This document shows, one piece after another, positions 1 to 6,294 of a stretch of 7,511 nucleotides of DNA. The stretch comes from Pirellulales bacterium. Lineage in GTDB: Bacteria; Planctomycetota; Planctomycetia; Pirellulales; Thermoguttaceae. The notes beneath the pieces are model-generated. The model saw only the letters and a list, made by a program, of their open reading frames with translations, ran no database searches and was not told the DNA's origin. Each line of letters begins with the position of its first letter. Positions within the stretch are counted from its first letter, which is position 1. Location of the stretch: the NCBI GenBank assembly GCA_030642635.1, contig DAOWNK010000156.1, forward strand, positions 1 through 7,511. The letters run 5' to 3'. Position numbers and translations under genes: made by a program.

Positions 1-58
1 CGTCGCGGAGTACATTCCGCTCTTCATCCGTGAGACGAACGATATACTTTTTTTCCAC
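1..58 (-). CDS. IS630-family transposase, N-terminal fragment
   Basis: Only the first 19 codons are inside the window; the gene runs off the left edge. From a GTG at 58-56 the - strand reads VEKKYIVRLTDEERNVLRD. From memory, this matches the conserved opening (KKYIVRLTDEER) of many IS630-family transposases, which continue into a helix-turn-helix domain and a DDE catalytic domain. A strong Shine-Dalgarno GGAGGA (70 down to 65) sits 6 bases before the GTG and supports this start over an ATG further upstream (73-71), which is in a different frame and gives an unfamiliar protein. The gene points away from the TPR gene. Whether the full transposase is intact cannot be seen here. Confidence 0.75.
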   Translation of the reverse strand, partial: MEKKYIVRLTDEERNVLRD

Positions 59-123
59 AGCGATTCCTCCATGTTGCCAAACAGCATGAAGGAATATACA
101 TTATAATGCAACCCTAATTCCTA
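1..123 (-). mobile_element. End of an IS630-family insertion sequence (partial)
   Basis: This is the outer end of an insertion sequence whose body continues off the left edge. It is recognised by the start of an IS630-type transposase (58 down to 1) preceded by about 65 bases of AT-rich terminal DNA. IS630 elements insert at TA dinucleotides, and the TA at 122-123 lies exactly where low-GC terminal DNA gives way to clear TPR coding sequence, so I place the junction there (inferred, within a few bases). The terminal DNA contains the 10-bp palindrome CATTATAATG at 99-108, which puts a perfect TATAAT box on both strands. The other IS end is outside the window, so the terminal inverted repeat cannot be confirmed. 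Confidence 0.72.
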
Positions 124-2144
124 AGCGTGACAAAGCACTAGACAAGTATCCAAAGCACCTCGAAGCCGATAAGGGAACCTTCCTGCTGGCCGAAGCGGCG
201 TTGCAGTCGGGCGATCTGGAACGGGCAGGCATCGGTTTCAGGCGATATCTCGATCGCTGTCCGAACGGAAAGTTCGCCCGGGCGGCGCTGTTCCGTGCCG
301 GCGAGACCGCATACATGGCCGGAAAGGCCAAAACGGCCGAGGACAAGCTGCTGCGATTCCAGGCGAAGTATCCAGACGACAAGCTGAACGCGTACGTGTT
401 GACGTATTTAGGCGACATCGCAATGGACAATGTGGATACGGCCGCGGCGGTAAAATGTTTTCGCGAGTGTCTGGAGCGCTTTCCAGACGGCCGGCTGCAG
501 GACGATTGCCGGTTCGGGCTTGCCCGTGCGCTGGAACGCCGAGACCAATACGACGAGGCGGAACGGCTCTATCGTGCCGTGGCTGGAAAGCCGGAAAACA
601 CGCTGGCCGACGATGCACAATTCCATCTTGCCGTACTGCTGTACATCACGGGGAAATACACTGCATCGATCGAGACTTACAGCGCCTTCGAGACCAAATT
701 CGTCGAAAGCCGCTGGCGGCCGAAGGCGCGGTTGGGACGCGGTTGGGCGCTGATGAAGCTCGGCCGGCTCAAGGACGCCGAATCGGCGTTTCGTGAACTC
801 TTCGATACACCAGGGGTTGAAACAGAGATCAGCGTCGAGGCCGGTTACTGGCTCGGCATGGTCCGGCGTGAGCAGGAAGATTGGCCCGGGGCCGCTGAAA
901 CGTTTGAAAAGTTGCTCGCAAAAGACCCGCCGGCGGAGATGGCGGCCGAGGCGGCATTGGTACGCGGTCGGATACTCCAGCGGCTTCGATTGTCAGACCA
1001 GGCATTGATCATGTACGACATGGTGATCGAGAAATACCCCAAGAGCCGACAGCATCCGCAGGCGCTTTTATCCGCTGCCCGATTGCGGGCAGAGCTAAGA
1101 CAGCTTAGTGACTCCGCCGCACTGTATGAGCGGTTTGTCGAACAGTATCCGGACACCCCGCAGCTTGAATCGGCACTGTACCAATGGGCCTGGGTGCTCA
1201 GCGACCAGGGCAAGCAGTCCGAGTCGGCCGAGTTGTTCGAGCGGCTGAGAAAAAATTACGGCCAGCGCCGCTACGGGGCCGACGCTACATTTCGGTTGGC
1301 ACAACGGGCGCTGGACGCCAAGGATTACCAGCGGGCCGGCAAGATGGTCGACGAGGTGCTGGCCGGTCGGCCGGATGACCGCACACGAGAAAACGCCATG
1401 TATCTTCGCGGCCGGATCGCCGTCGCCCAGGAGCAATGGCGGCAGGTCGCCGGTGCGTTCGAGGCACTGCTGGAGGCGTTTCCGGAGACCTCCAACAAGC
1501 TACAGGCGGAGTTCTGGATCGCCGAGGCGACCTATCGGCAGGAGGATTACCAGCAGGCCGCCCGGCTGTTCGACCAGCTTGCCGAACAGATTCGTGGCCG
1601 CCCGGAACAGTGGCTTGCAGCGGTCCTGCTACGGCAGGCACAGATATTGAGCCAAAAGGGCGACTGGAGCGGGGCATATGCAATTGCGTCGAAAATCGAG
1701 GCGAAATATCCCAATTTCAAGCAGCTCCACGAGGCCGACTACTTGATCGGCCGCTGTCGGCACGCCCGGGCCGATTTTCAGGGTGCCCGGGGGGCATTTC
1801 GGAAGGTAATTCGCTCGAAAACCGGCGAGAAGACCGAGACGGCGGCGATGGCCCAATGGATGATCGGCGAGACGTTTTTCCACCAAAAGGACTATAAAAC
1901 TGCACTAAGGGCCTACCTGCGCATGGAGATACTCTACGACTATCCCACCTGGCAGGCCGCCGCATTGTTGCAGGCCGGCAAGTGCCGCGAAAAGCTGGGA
2001 CAGCGGCATGAAGCCGCCAAATTGTACAAACGAGTGCTTAAGGTGTATCCGGATACCATCTTTGCGAAGATGGCCGAGAAGCGGGCAGCCGACAACCCGG
2101 CAAATTCACTCACACCGGAGGCCGGTAGGGTACGAAGAAGATAG
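123..2144 (+). CDS. Large TPR-repeat protein, 5'-truncated by the IS
   Basis: This encodes a protein made almost entirely of tetratricopeptide repeats, a scaffold fold for protein-protein contacts. Helix pairs recur about every 35-38 residues with the usual A-G-Y/F-A pattern, and many end in a YP turn (KYPDD, RFPDG, KYPKS, QYPDT, KYPNF, VYPDT). I estimate about fifteen repeats. The style resembles YbgF/BamD-type periplasmic TPR proteins, and the gene lies 25 bases before exbB, so it is probably an envelope adaptor for the Exb motor (inferred). The frame is open from 90 and looks coding from 123 (DKALDKYPKHLEAD), up to the IS end. There is no ATG or GTG there; the first possible start is TTG at 201 with no ribosome site. 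The signal peptide and true start were therefore probably lost to the IS. It may be a pseudogene or be expressed as a truncated product. The C-terminus is very basic (GRVRRR). Confidence 0.85.
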   Translation, partial: KRDKALDKYPKHLEADKGTFLLAEAALQSGDLERAGIGFRRYLDRCPNGKFARAALFRAGETAYMAGKAKTAEDKLLRFQAKYPDDKLNAYVLTYLGDIAMDNVDTAAAVKCFRECLERFPDGRLQDDCRFGLARALERRDQYDEAERLYRAVAGKPENTLADDAQFHLAVLLYITGKYTASIETYSAFETKFVESRWRPKARLGRGWALMKLGRLKDAESAFRELFDTPGVETEISVEAGYWLGMVRREQEDWPGAAETFEKLLAKDPPAEMAAEAALVRGRILQRLRLSDQALIMYDMVIEKYPKSRQHPQALLSAARLRAELRQLSDSAALYERFVEQYPDTPQLESALYQWAWVLSDQGKQSESAELFERLRKNYGQRRYGADATFRLAQRALDAKDYQRAGKMVDEVLAGRPDDRTRENAMYLRGRIAVAQEQWRQVAGAFEALLEAFPETSNKLQAEFWIAEATYRQEDYQQAARLFDQLAEQIRGRPEQWLAAVLLRQAQILSQKGDWSGAYAIASKIEAKYPNFKQLHEADYLIGRCRHARADFQGARGAFRKVIRSKTGEKTETAAMAQWMIGETFFHQKDYKTALRAYLRMEILYDYPTWQAAALLQAGKCREKLGQRHEAAKLYKRVLKVYPDTIFAKMAEKRAADNPANSLTPEAGRVRRR

Positions 2145-2169
2145 TGGACAATAAGGAGCAATCCAAACA

Positions 2170-3009
2170 ATGAAAACCATCACGATATCTCGCACGCTGG
2201 CTGGCTGTGTGGCAGCCGGATTGCTGGCAGTGCTGGCGCCCATTGCCAATGGCGAACCGGTCGCTGATCAGGCCGTGGCCATACCGGCCGAAGGACCGAC
2301 ATTGGCGGGGCCGGTCGCACCGGCAGTCGAGCAAACCCCTATCCCCACGAAAAATCTCTGGAGCATAATCGAGGACGGTGGGCCGCTGATGATCCCGATC
2401 GCCGTTTGCTCGCTGCTGCTTCTGGCGTTTGTCTTCGAGCGTACGATCAGCCTGCGCCGCGGTCGTGTGATCCCACGGCCGTTCGTCACCCGATTCTTGC
2501 AGCAACTTCGCAACGGCGAGTTGGACCGCGACAAGGCACTGATGTTGTGTCAGGAGAGCCGCAGCCCGGTCGCAGAGGTCTTCGCCGGCGCGGTGCGCAA
2601 ATGGGGCCGGCCGGCCGTAGAGGTCGAGCAGGCCGTAATCGACAGCGGCGAGCGGATTACAAACGGACTGCGGAAATACCTCCGCGTGATCAACGGCGTG
2701 GCCACCGTTACACCGCTGTTGGGACTGCTGGGGACCGTGGTCGGCATGATTCGGGCGTTTAACAATATCGCCACCGCCGATGCGCTAGGCCGGCCGGAGT
2801 TGTTGGCAATGGGAATCAGCGAGGCGTTGTTGACCACCGCCGCTGGCTTAAGCGTGGCCATTCCCGCGCTGATCTGCTACCTGTGGTTCGTCAGCCGCGT
2901 AGATCGGCTGATCATCGACATTGACGCGATGGGCCAGGAGGTGGTAAGCGCGATTTCGGCCGAAGAGTTGGAGAACAAAAAATCGCGTCGCCGCAGCGCG
3001 GCTGCGTGA
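2170..3009 (+). CDS. exbB: MotA/TolQ/ExbB proton channel protein
   Basis: This is the inner-membrane channel subunit of an ExbB/ExbD-type motor, which uses proton flow to energise an envelope partner. The 279 residues begin with a likely signal peptide or extra N-terminal helix (1-28, hydrophobic core LAGCVAAGLLAVLAP, possible cleavage after ANG), followed by a Pro/Ala-rich periplasmic stretch (about 29-60). Membrane helices lie at about 71-90, 177-197 and 218-242. The family signature TPLLGLLGTVVGMI covers 181-194. Residues matching E. coli ExbB Thr148, Glu176 and Thr181 are present as Thr189, Glu218 and Thr223, so the channel looks functional. The ATG at 2170 has an AAGGAG site at 2153-2158. 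The N-terminal extension is longer than in E. coli ExbB; such extensions occur in other phyla. TolQ is an alternative name, but no tol or pal genes are visible. Confidence 0.93.
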   Translation: MKTITISRTLAGCVAAGLLAVLAPIANGEPVADQAVAIPAEGPTLAGPVAPAVEQTPIPTKNLWSIIEDGGPLMIPIAVCSLLLLAFVFERTISLRRGRVIPRPFVTRFLQQLRNGELDRDKALMLCQESRSPVAEVFAGAVRKWGRPAVEVEQAVIDSGERITNGLRKYLRVINGVATVTPLLGLLGTVVGMIRAFNNIATADALGRPELLAMGISEALLTTAAGLSVAIPALICYLWFVSRVDRLIIDIDAMGQEVVSAISAEELENKKSRRRSAAA

Positions 3010-3089
3010 TTGGTGGCGAATTGAAAATTGCCGCTTGCGGCTTAGCACTAATCCCCAATCCCCAATCCCTAATCCCTAATTCCCCCGCC
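3006..3089 (+). repeat. exbB-exbD spacer: small palindrome plus telomere-like C-rich repeat
   Basis: The 80-base gap between the exbB stop and the exbD ATG is built of repeat-like DNA. It contains a GCCGC-TT-GCGGC palindrome (3030-3041). Then at 3049-3086 come five C-runs (3053-3056, 3060-3063, 3067-3069, 3074-3076, 3082-3086) separated by AAT, AAT, TAAT and TAATT. The - strand is thus a telomere-like GGGATTA-type sequence with loops of 3 to 5 bases, which satisfies the usual G-quadruplex rule. No promoter or Shine-Dalgarno is visible. Confidence 0.75.
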
Positions 3090-3509
3090 ATGCCACTGAA
3101 AACCCATCTCGACGAACAGCCGACGTTGAACCTAACGCCGATGATCGACATCGTCTTCCTGTTGATCATATTCTTCATGGTCGGTACGAAGTTCACGGAG
3201 TTGGAGCGGAAGATCGAGCTTCGGGTGCCGGAGGTCGCCGACCGCGGCGCTTTGACTGCCGCACCGCAGCGTAGGGTCGTCAACGTCTATCGCGACGGTG
3301 CGGTCACGCTGGATAAAACGCCCGTCACACTCGACGAACTCACCGGACGGTTGGCCGCAGCCAGAGGGCAGTATTCCGACCTTGGCGTGCTGATTCGCGG
3401 CGACGCCCAGGGTGAATTTCAGCTTGTGGCCTCGGTGTTGAACGCATGTAAACAGGCCGGCATTCGTGACATGGGAATCTCGGTGCGATTGACGCCGCCG
3501 AAAAATTGA
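3090..3509 (+). CDS. exbD: ExbD/TolR-family biopolymer transport protein
   Basis: This is the partner of ExbB: a single-pass inner-membrane protein with a periplasmic domain. From ATG 3090 it is 139 residues, the usual family length. The one membrane helix (about 17-36) starts with the family signature NLTPMIDIVFLLIIFFMV. Asp20 corresponds to the proton-carrying Asp25 of E. coli ExbD. The periplasmic part (about 40-139) ends in the typical QAGIRDMGISVRL strand. No Shine-Dalgarno is visible before 3090. A GTG at 3006, overlapping the exbB stop as GTGA, opens the same frame and would add 28 residues translated from repeat DNA (LIPNPQSLIPNS). I prefer 3090 because the extension is not family-like, but coupled initiation at 3006 is possible. 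Only one ExbD gene is present here. Confidence 0.92.
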   Translation: MPLKTHLDEQPTLNLTPMIDIVFLLIIFFMVGTKFTELERKIELRVPEVADRGALTAAPQRRVVNVYRDGAVTLDKTPVTLDELTGRLAAARGQYSDLGVLIRGDAQGEFQLVASVLNACKQAGIRDMGISVRLTPPKN

Positions 3510-3546
3510 TCTTCAAACTGTGAAAGAAAGATAAACTATAGGATGG

Positions 3547-3694
3547 AACCACAGATAAACACAGATGAACACAGATTTTTAGGCGAGAGACCGGAGCCTG
3601 GAAAGCAGAGAGGTCGAGCTTCAAGTCGACAATTTTGCCCCATTAGTATTTCAGGTTTTTCTTCATCTGTGTTTATCTGTGTTCATCTGTGGTT
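3547..3694. repeat. Imperfect inverted repeat of tandem 10-bp units
   Basis: Each arm is three tandem 10-mers of the type RAACACAGAT. Left: AACCACAGAT (3547-3556), AAACACAGAT (3557-3566), GAACACAGAT (3567-3576). Right arm, read on the - strand: AACCACAGAT (3694-3685), GAACACAGAT (3684-3675), AAACACAGAT (3674-3665). The arms match at 28 of 30 positions, because the two inner units are swapped. About 88 bases separate them, including a small dyad GTCGA ... TCGAC (3613-3630). The element fills most of the 207-base gap between exbD and the 691-residue gene and ends 22 bases before that gene. I recall similar ACAGAT repeats in intergenic regions of unrelated bacteria; their function is unknown to me. 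Confidence 0.85.
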
Positions 3695-3716
3695 TCATTC
3701 TTATGATCGTTAATCG

Positions 3717-5792
3717 ATGTTTGCCCTTCGCTTTGACCGGATCGTTGACTTCCTCACCGGCATCGAGCTGGTGATTGGGCTGCTATGGCTTGGGCTGGCG
3801 GTGCTGAGCGTCACGCTGGTCGTGCTGATGCGAACCCGGTGGGGACAGTCACGGCCGCTACGGAAATGTTTGATGCTGTCGGTGTTGGCTCATCTACTGC
3901 TGGTCGGTTACGCCACAACCGTGCAGATCGTCTGCGGCGTCGGCAACACGGAAGAGCCGGTGCTATACGTATCGTTCGTCGACGGCCCCGCTCGAAAAGC
4001 GGCCGGCTCGGAAGATCCCGTCTCGCAGGAAAAGCCCTGGAAGGATTTGTTGCACGAGGCAATGGCACAGCCGGACCGGGCAGACCCGGATCGTGAGCAA
4101 TCGGACGAACCGCCGGAACCCAAGCGCAGAACCGCCTCGAAGGCTGTGCCCATTCCAATTGATCCGTCGCTTAAGCACCTGGTTCCCCCAGACACCGAGC
4201 CGCCGGAGCCGACGCCGGATTCTCCGACCGGATCGATCGGCCGGACCACACCCGGCAAGGCGCCCGAGGAGATCACCGCCCCGACGGCCCAACGCCGCGA
4301 GCCGCCCGGGCTGAATGTGCCGGAGCGGGAAACACCCAAACTGCACCCGGTGGCCGGCGAAGACCGGCCGGCTCCAACCCGTACGGCCAGCGAAGGTATC
4401 TCGACCTCACTGCTGGAGCAACCGGTCCCGGCACCGCAATTGGAGACCCCGCCGACGACTCCCGACCCGGCCGGCGTCTTGGCGGGATTGACGGACCGGC
4501 TTACGCGGCCGGCTCGTTCGGAGCCGGCCGAATCCGTCGCACGCGACTTGCACATCGACCAACGCCCCGCCGGAGAGCCGACGATCGTTCCGGTCGGTGA
4601 GCGATACGCCGGTAGGGATGCAAGCCTGTTGCCGGACGATGCCGCGTTGGTTGCCTCGCCGCAGTTGGTCGACGTTCGACACAGCGGATTGCAACGTCTG
4701 CTGCCGAACATCTACCGGCTTCGGGTATCGCCCGACCGTTCGCGTTTGGCACAGCGTCAGGGCGCGACGCCGGCGACCGAGGCCGCCGTCAAATCGGCGT
4801 TGAAATGGCTTGCTGAGAATCAACACACGGACGGACGATGGGACGCCGATGACCACGGTGCAGGGCGCGAGATGCACATCGACGGCAAGAACCGTCAACG
4901 TGCCGGCATCGAGGCCGACACCGCCACAACCGGCCTGGCTCTGCTTGCATTTCTCGCCTCCGGCCACACACACCTTGACGGGCACTATCGAGAAAACGTC
5001 CGGCGAGGGCTGGAATATCTGCTCCGTTGCCAGGCACAAGACGGCAACTTGGGCGGAAAGGCGACCGCATACGCGAAGATGTACTGTCACAGCATGGCCG
5101 CATTCGCCATCAGCGAGGCGTACGGCATGACCGACGACGCGCGGCTTCGGCAGCCGGTACGTCGTGCGATCGGCTATACGCTGGCCGCCCAGAGCAACTC
5201 GGACGGCGGCTGGCGGTATCGGCCCGGCGACCCGGGCGACACCAGCCAGGCCGGATGGCAGTTGATGGCCCTGAAGAGTGCGGAATTGGCAGGAATACCG
5301 ATCCCGGTGCAAACACGCAACGGACTGATCCGGTTTTTGCGGTCCGTATCCTCCGGCGAGCACGGCGGGTTGGCCTCGTACAGACCGAATCAACCGGCCA
5401 CCCGGCCCATGACGGCCGAGGCGTTGGCCTGCTGGCAATTTTTAGGGATGCCGCGCGAGCATCCGGCCGGCAACGAAGCGGGAGATTATCTGTTGGGCGA
5501 GTTGCCGGGCGATGCCTCGCCGAACCTCTACTATTGGTACTACGCCACGCTGGCTATGTACCAGTTGCAGGGCATCCACTGGGAGCGATGGAACGACGCC
5601 TTGCAAGCCACGTTGATCGACGGCCAGCGTCGGGACGGCCCTTTGGCCGGAAGTTGGGATCCGGATACGGTCTGGGGCGGCTACGGAGGGCGTGTCTACA
5701 GCACCGCGCTGGGCACGCTGTGTCTGGAGGTGTATTACCGATTCCTGCCGCTGTACATCGAGGCCGCACCGGCGGAAGATCGGGCGAAGTAG
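3717..5792 (+). CDS. TonB-like membrane anchor with C-terminal prenyltransferase/squalene-cyclase-type toroid
   Basis: The 691-residue protein has three parts. (1) Two N-terminal membrane helices (about 18-38 and 52-72) with an Arg/Lys-rich loop between them (RTRWGQSRPLRK) that should face the cytoplasm, leaving the rest periplasmic. The second helix reads LSVLAHLLLV, with Ser55 and His59 in the SxxxH spacing of E. coli TonB Ser16/His20; a short strand (PVLYVSFVD) follows, as in TonB. (2) A Pro/Glu/Arg-rich, probably extended linker (about 90-345). (3) An alpha/alpha-toroid domain (about 352-682) with QW-like motifs QHTDGRW (369), QAQDGNLGG (439), QSNSDGGW (492) and QRRDGPLAGSW (637), as in prenyltransferase/squalene-cyclase repeats. 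The cyclase DxDD motif is absent: the region aligns as IEADTA. It is therefore more likely a binding or structural domain than a cyclase (inferred). Its position after exbD suggests ExbB/ExbD drive it. No Shine-Dalgarno precedes ATG 3717. Confidence 0.85.
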   Translation: MFALRFDRIVDFLTGIELVIGLLWLGLAVLSVTLVVLMRTRWGQSRPLRKCLMLSVLAHLLLVGYATTVQIVCGVGNTEEPVLYVSFVDGPARKAAGSEDPVSQEKPWKDLLHEAMAQPDRADPDREQSDEPPEPKRRTASKAVPIPIDPSLKHLVPPDTEPPEPTPDSPTGSIGRTTPGKAPEEITAPTAQRREPPGLNVPERETPKLHPVAGEDRPAPTRTASEGISTSLLEQPVPAPQLETPPTTPDPAGVLAGLTDRLTRPARSEPAESVARDLHIDQRPAGEPTIVPVGERYAGRDASLLPDDAALVASPQLVDVRHSGLQRLLPNIYRLRVSPDRSRLAQRQGATPATEAAVKSALKWLAENQHTDGRWDADDHGAGREMHIDGKNRQRAGIEADTATTGLALLAFLASGHTHLDGHYRENVRRGLEYLLRCQAQDGNLGGKATAYAKMYCHSMAAFAISEAYGMTDDARLRQPVRRAIGYTLAAQSNSDGGWRYRPGDPGDTSQAGWQLMALKSAELAGIPIPVQTRNGLIRFLRSVSSGEHGGLASYRPNQPATRPMTAEALACWQFLGMPREHPAGNEAGDYLLGELPGDASPNLYYWYYATLAMYQLQGIHWERWNDALQATLIDGQRRDGPLAGSWDPDTVWGGYGGRVYSTALGTLCLEVYYRFLPLYIEAAPAEDRAK

Positions 5793-5794
5793 TA

Positions 5795-5935
5795 TCATTT
5801 AGCCGCCTAGCTCGCTAGGCGCGTTTTCGTCGGGTGGCTGGTGGCAGAGCCAAAGGCAATGCCCCAGCAGTTCCGGGGCACCGCTTCGCTTTGCCCCGGC
5901 CACCCACACGCCGAGCAAGCTCGCCGGCTAAATGA
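5795..5935. repeat. 141-bp dyad repeat element after the toroid gene
   Basis: The element starts 2 bases after the stop codon at 5792 and is bounded by perfect 11-bp inverted repeats, TCATTTAGCCG (5795-5805) and CGGCTAAATGA (5925-5935). Inside are nested stems: CGCCTAGC-TC-GCTAGGCG (5804-5821), GGGTGGC (5832-5838) with GCCACCC (5899-5905), CCGGGGCA (5873-5880) with TGCCCCGG (5892-5899), and CGAGC-AA-GCTCG (5912-5923). RNA from it would fold into a branched structure. The first hairpin is followed by CGTTTTC, so it could act as a weak terminator (inferred). Its ends match those of the element at 7429-7510. Confidence 0.85.
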
Positions 5936-5985
5936 CGAATGGACATATCGAACACATTATTACCCCCCCGTTGTGGGGTCGTCGT
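5936..5985. other. Short gap with a C7 run and small dyad
   Basis: Between the dyad element and the tatA promoter the only structure I see is a run of seven C (5963-5969) and a small dyad ACCCC (5962-5966) / GGGGT (5975-5979). No coding signal is convincing here. Confidence 0.4.
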
Positions 5986-6013
5986 TTGACATGCCAGCCG
6001 GCGTTAGTACAAT
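5986..6013 (+). promoter_or_regulatory. Sigma70-type promoter of the tatA pair
   Basis: A perfect -35 box TTGACA (5986-5991) and a 5-of-6 -10 box TACAAT (6008-6013) are separated by 16 bases. Transcription should start near 6020, giving a leader of about 50 bases before the first tatA. This is the best promoter in the window. It suggests that the tatA genes are transcribed separately from the exb cluster, which ends at the dyad element just upstream. Confidence 0.72.
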
Positions 6014-6031
6014 AGATATACATGAAGTTTT

Positions 6032-6065
6032 CATCCTCGCAAGGATGTTCTGTTTCCACAAGGAT
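6032..6065 (+). promoter_or_regulatory. tatA leader hairpin and Shine-Dalgarno
   Basis: The leader contains a perfect 6-bp hairpin, CATCCT (6032-6037), loop CGCA, AGGATG (6042-6047). The right arm includes a first AAGGAT and an upstream in-frame ATG (6045). A second AAGGAT (6060-6065) lies 7 bases before ATG 6072 and is the likely ribosome site that decides the tatA start. The left arm could pair with either copy of AAGGAT, so some control of translation is conceivable, but this is inference only. Confidence 0.5.
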
Positions 6066-6071
6066 CATGCC

Positions 6072-6290
6072 ATGAGTTTGCCGTTTAGCTTTATCGGTAT
6101 GCCCGGTTTGCCTGAGATGCTCATCGTTGGGGTGATCGTCCTGTTGTTGTTCGGTAATCGCCTGCCGAGCGTGATGCGTTCGCTTGGTAAGGGCATCACG
6201 GAATTCAAGAAGGGAGTGAAGGGCATCGAAGACGAAATAGACGATGCGGGCAAGATCGACGGCCCGGGCGATAAGAAACAGGGAGAATAA
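6072..6290 (+). CDS. tatA: Sec-independent protein translocase TatA (copy 1)
   Basis: TatA forms the pore or membrane-weakening oligomer of the Tat pathway, which exports folded proteins with twin-arginine signals. The 72 residues have the expected layout: a short N-terminus (SFIGMPGLPEML), a membrane helix (about 16-27), the FG hinge (Phe27-Gly28), an amphipathic helix (about 33-50, RSLGKGITEFKKGV) and a charged tail. Glu15 sits where E. coli TatA has Gln8 and TatB has Glu8; many TatA proteins carry Glu there. I chose ATG 6072 because AAGGAT lies 7 bases upstream and the protein then has normal length. The upstream in-frame ATG at 6045 would add MFCFHKDHA, and longer starts run into repeat DNA. 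The next tatA begins 4 bases after this stop. No tatC or tatB is in the window. Confidence 0.93.
   Translation: MSLPFSFIGMPGLPEMLIVGVIVLLLFGNRLPSVMRSLGKGITEFKKGVKGIEDEIDDAGKIDGPGDKKQGE
6280..6285 (+). promoter_or_regulatory. Shine-Dalgarno of the second tatA
   Basis: AGGGAG lies 9 bases before ATG 6295, inside the last codons of the first tatA. It fixes the start of the second gene at 6295 rather than at the in-frame ATG at 6244, which would add 17 basic residues lacking family resemblance. Confidence 0.65.
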
Positions 6291-6294
6291 CGCA

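Noticed and set aside
3547..3694. CRISPR array
   Set aside because: The units are 10 bp, directly adjacent and inverted between arms; there are no regular spacers and no cas genes.
3908..4711. Open frame of 267 codons on the - strand opposite the proline-rich linker
   Set aside because: The Ser/Gly-rich product is what the complement of a Pro/Arg-rich coding region gives; there is no independent support.
4407..5438. Long open frame of 343 codons on the - strand inside the toroid gene
   Set aside because: It is a shadow of the GC-rich + strand gene; the protein shows no recognisable motif, while the + strand protein has clear domains.
5841..6071. Long N-terminal extension of the first tatA from 5841
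   Set aside because: It would translate through the dyad repeat and the promoter; the Shine-Dalgarno and normal TatA length support the start at 6072.
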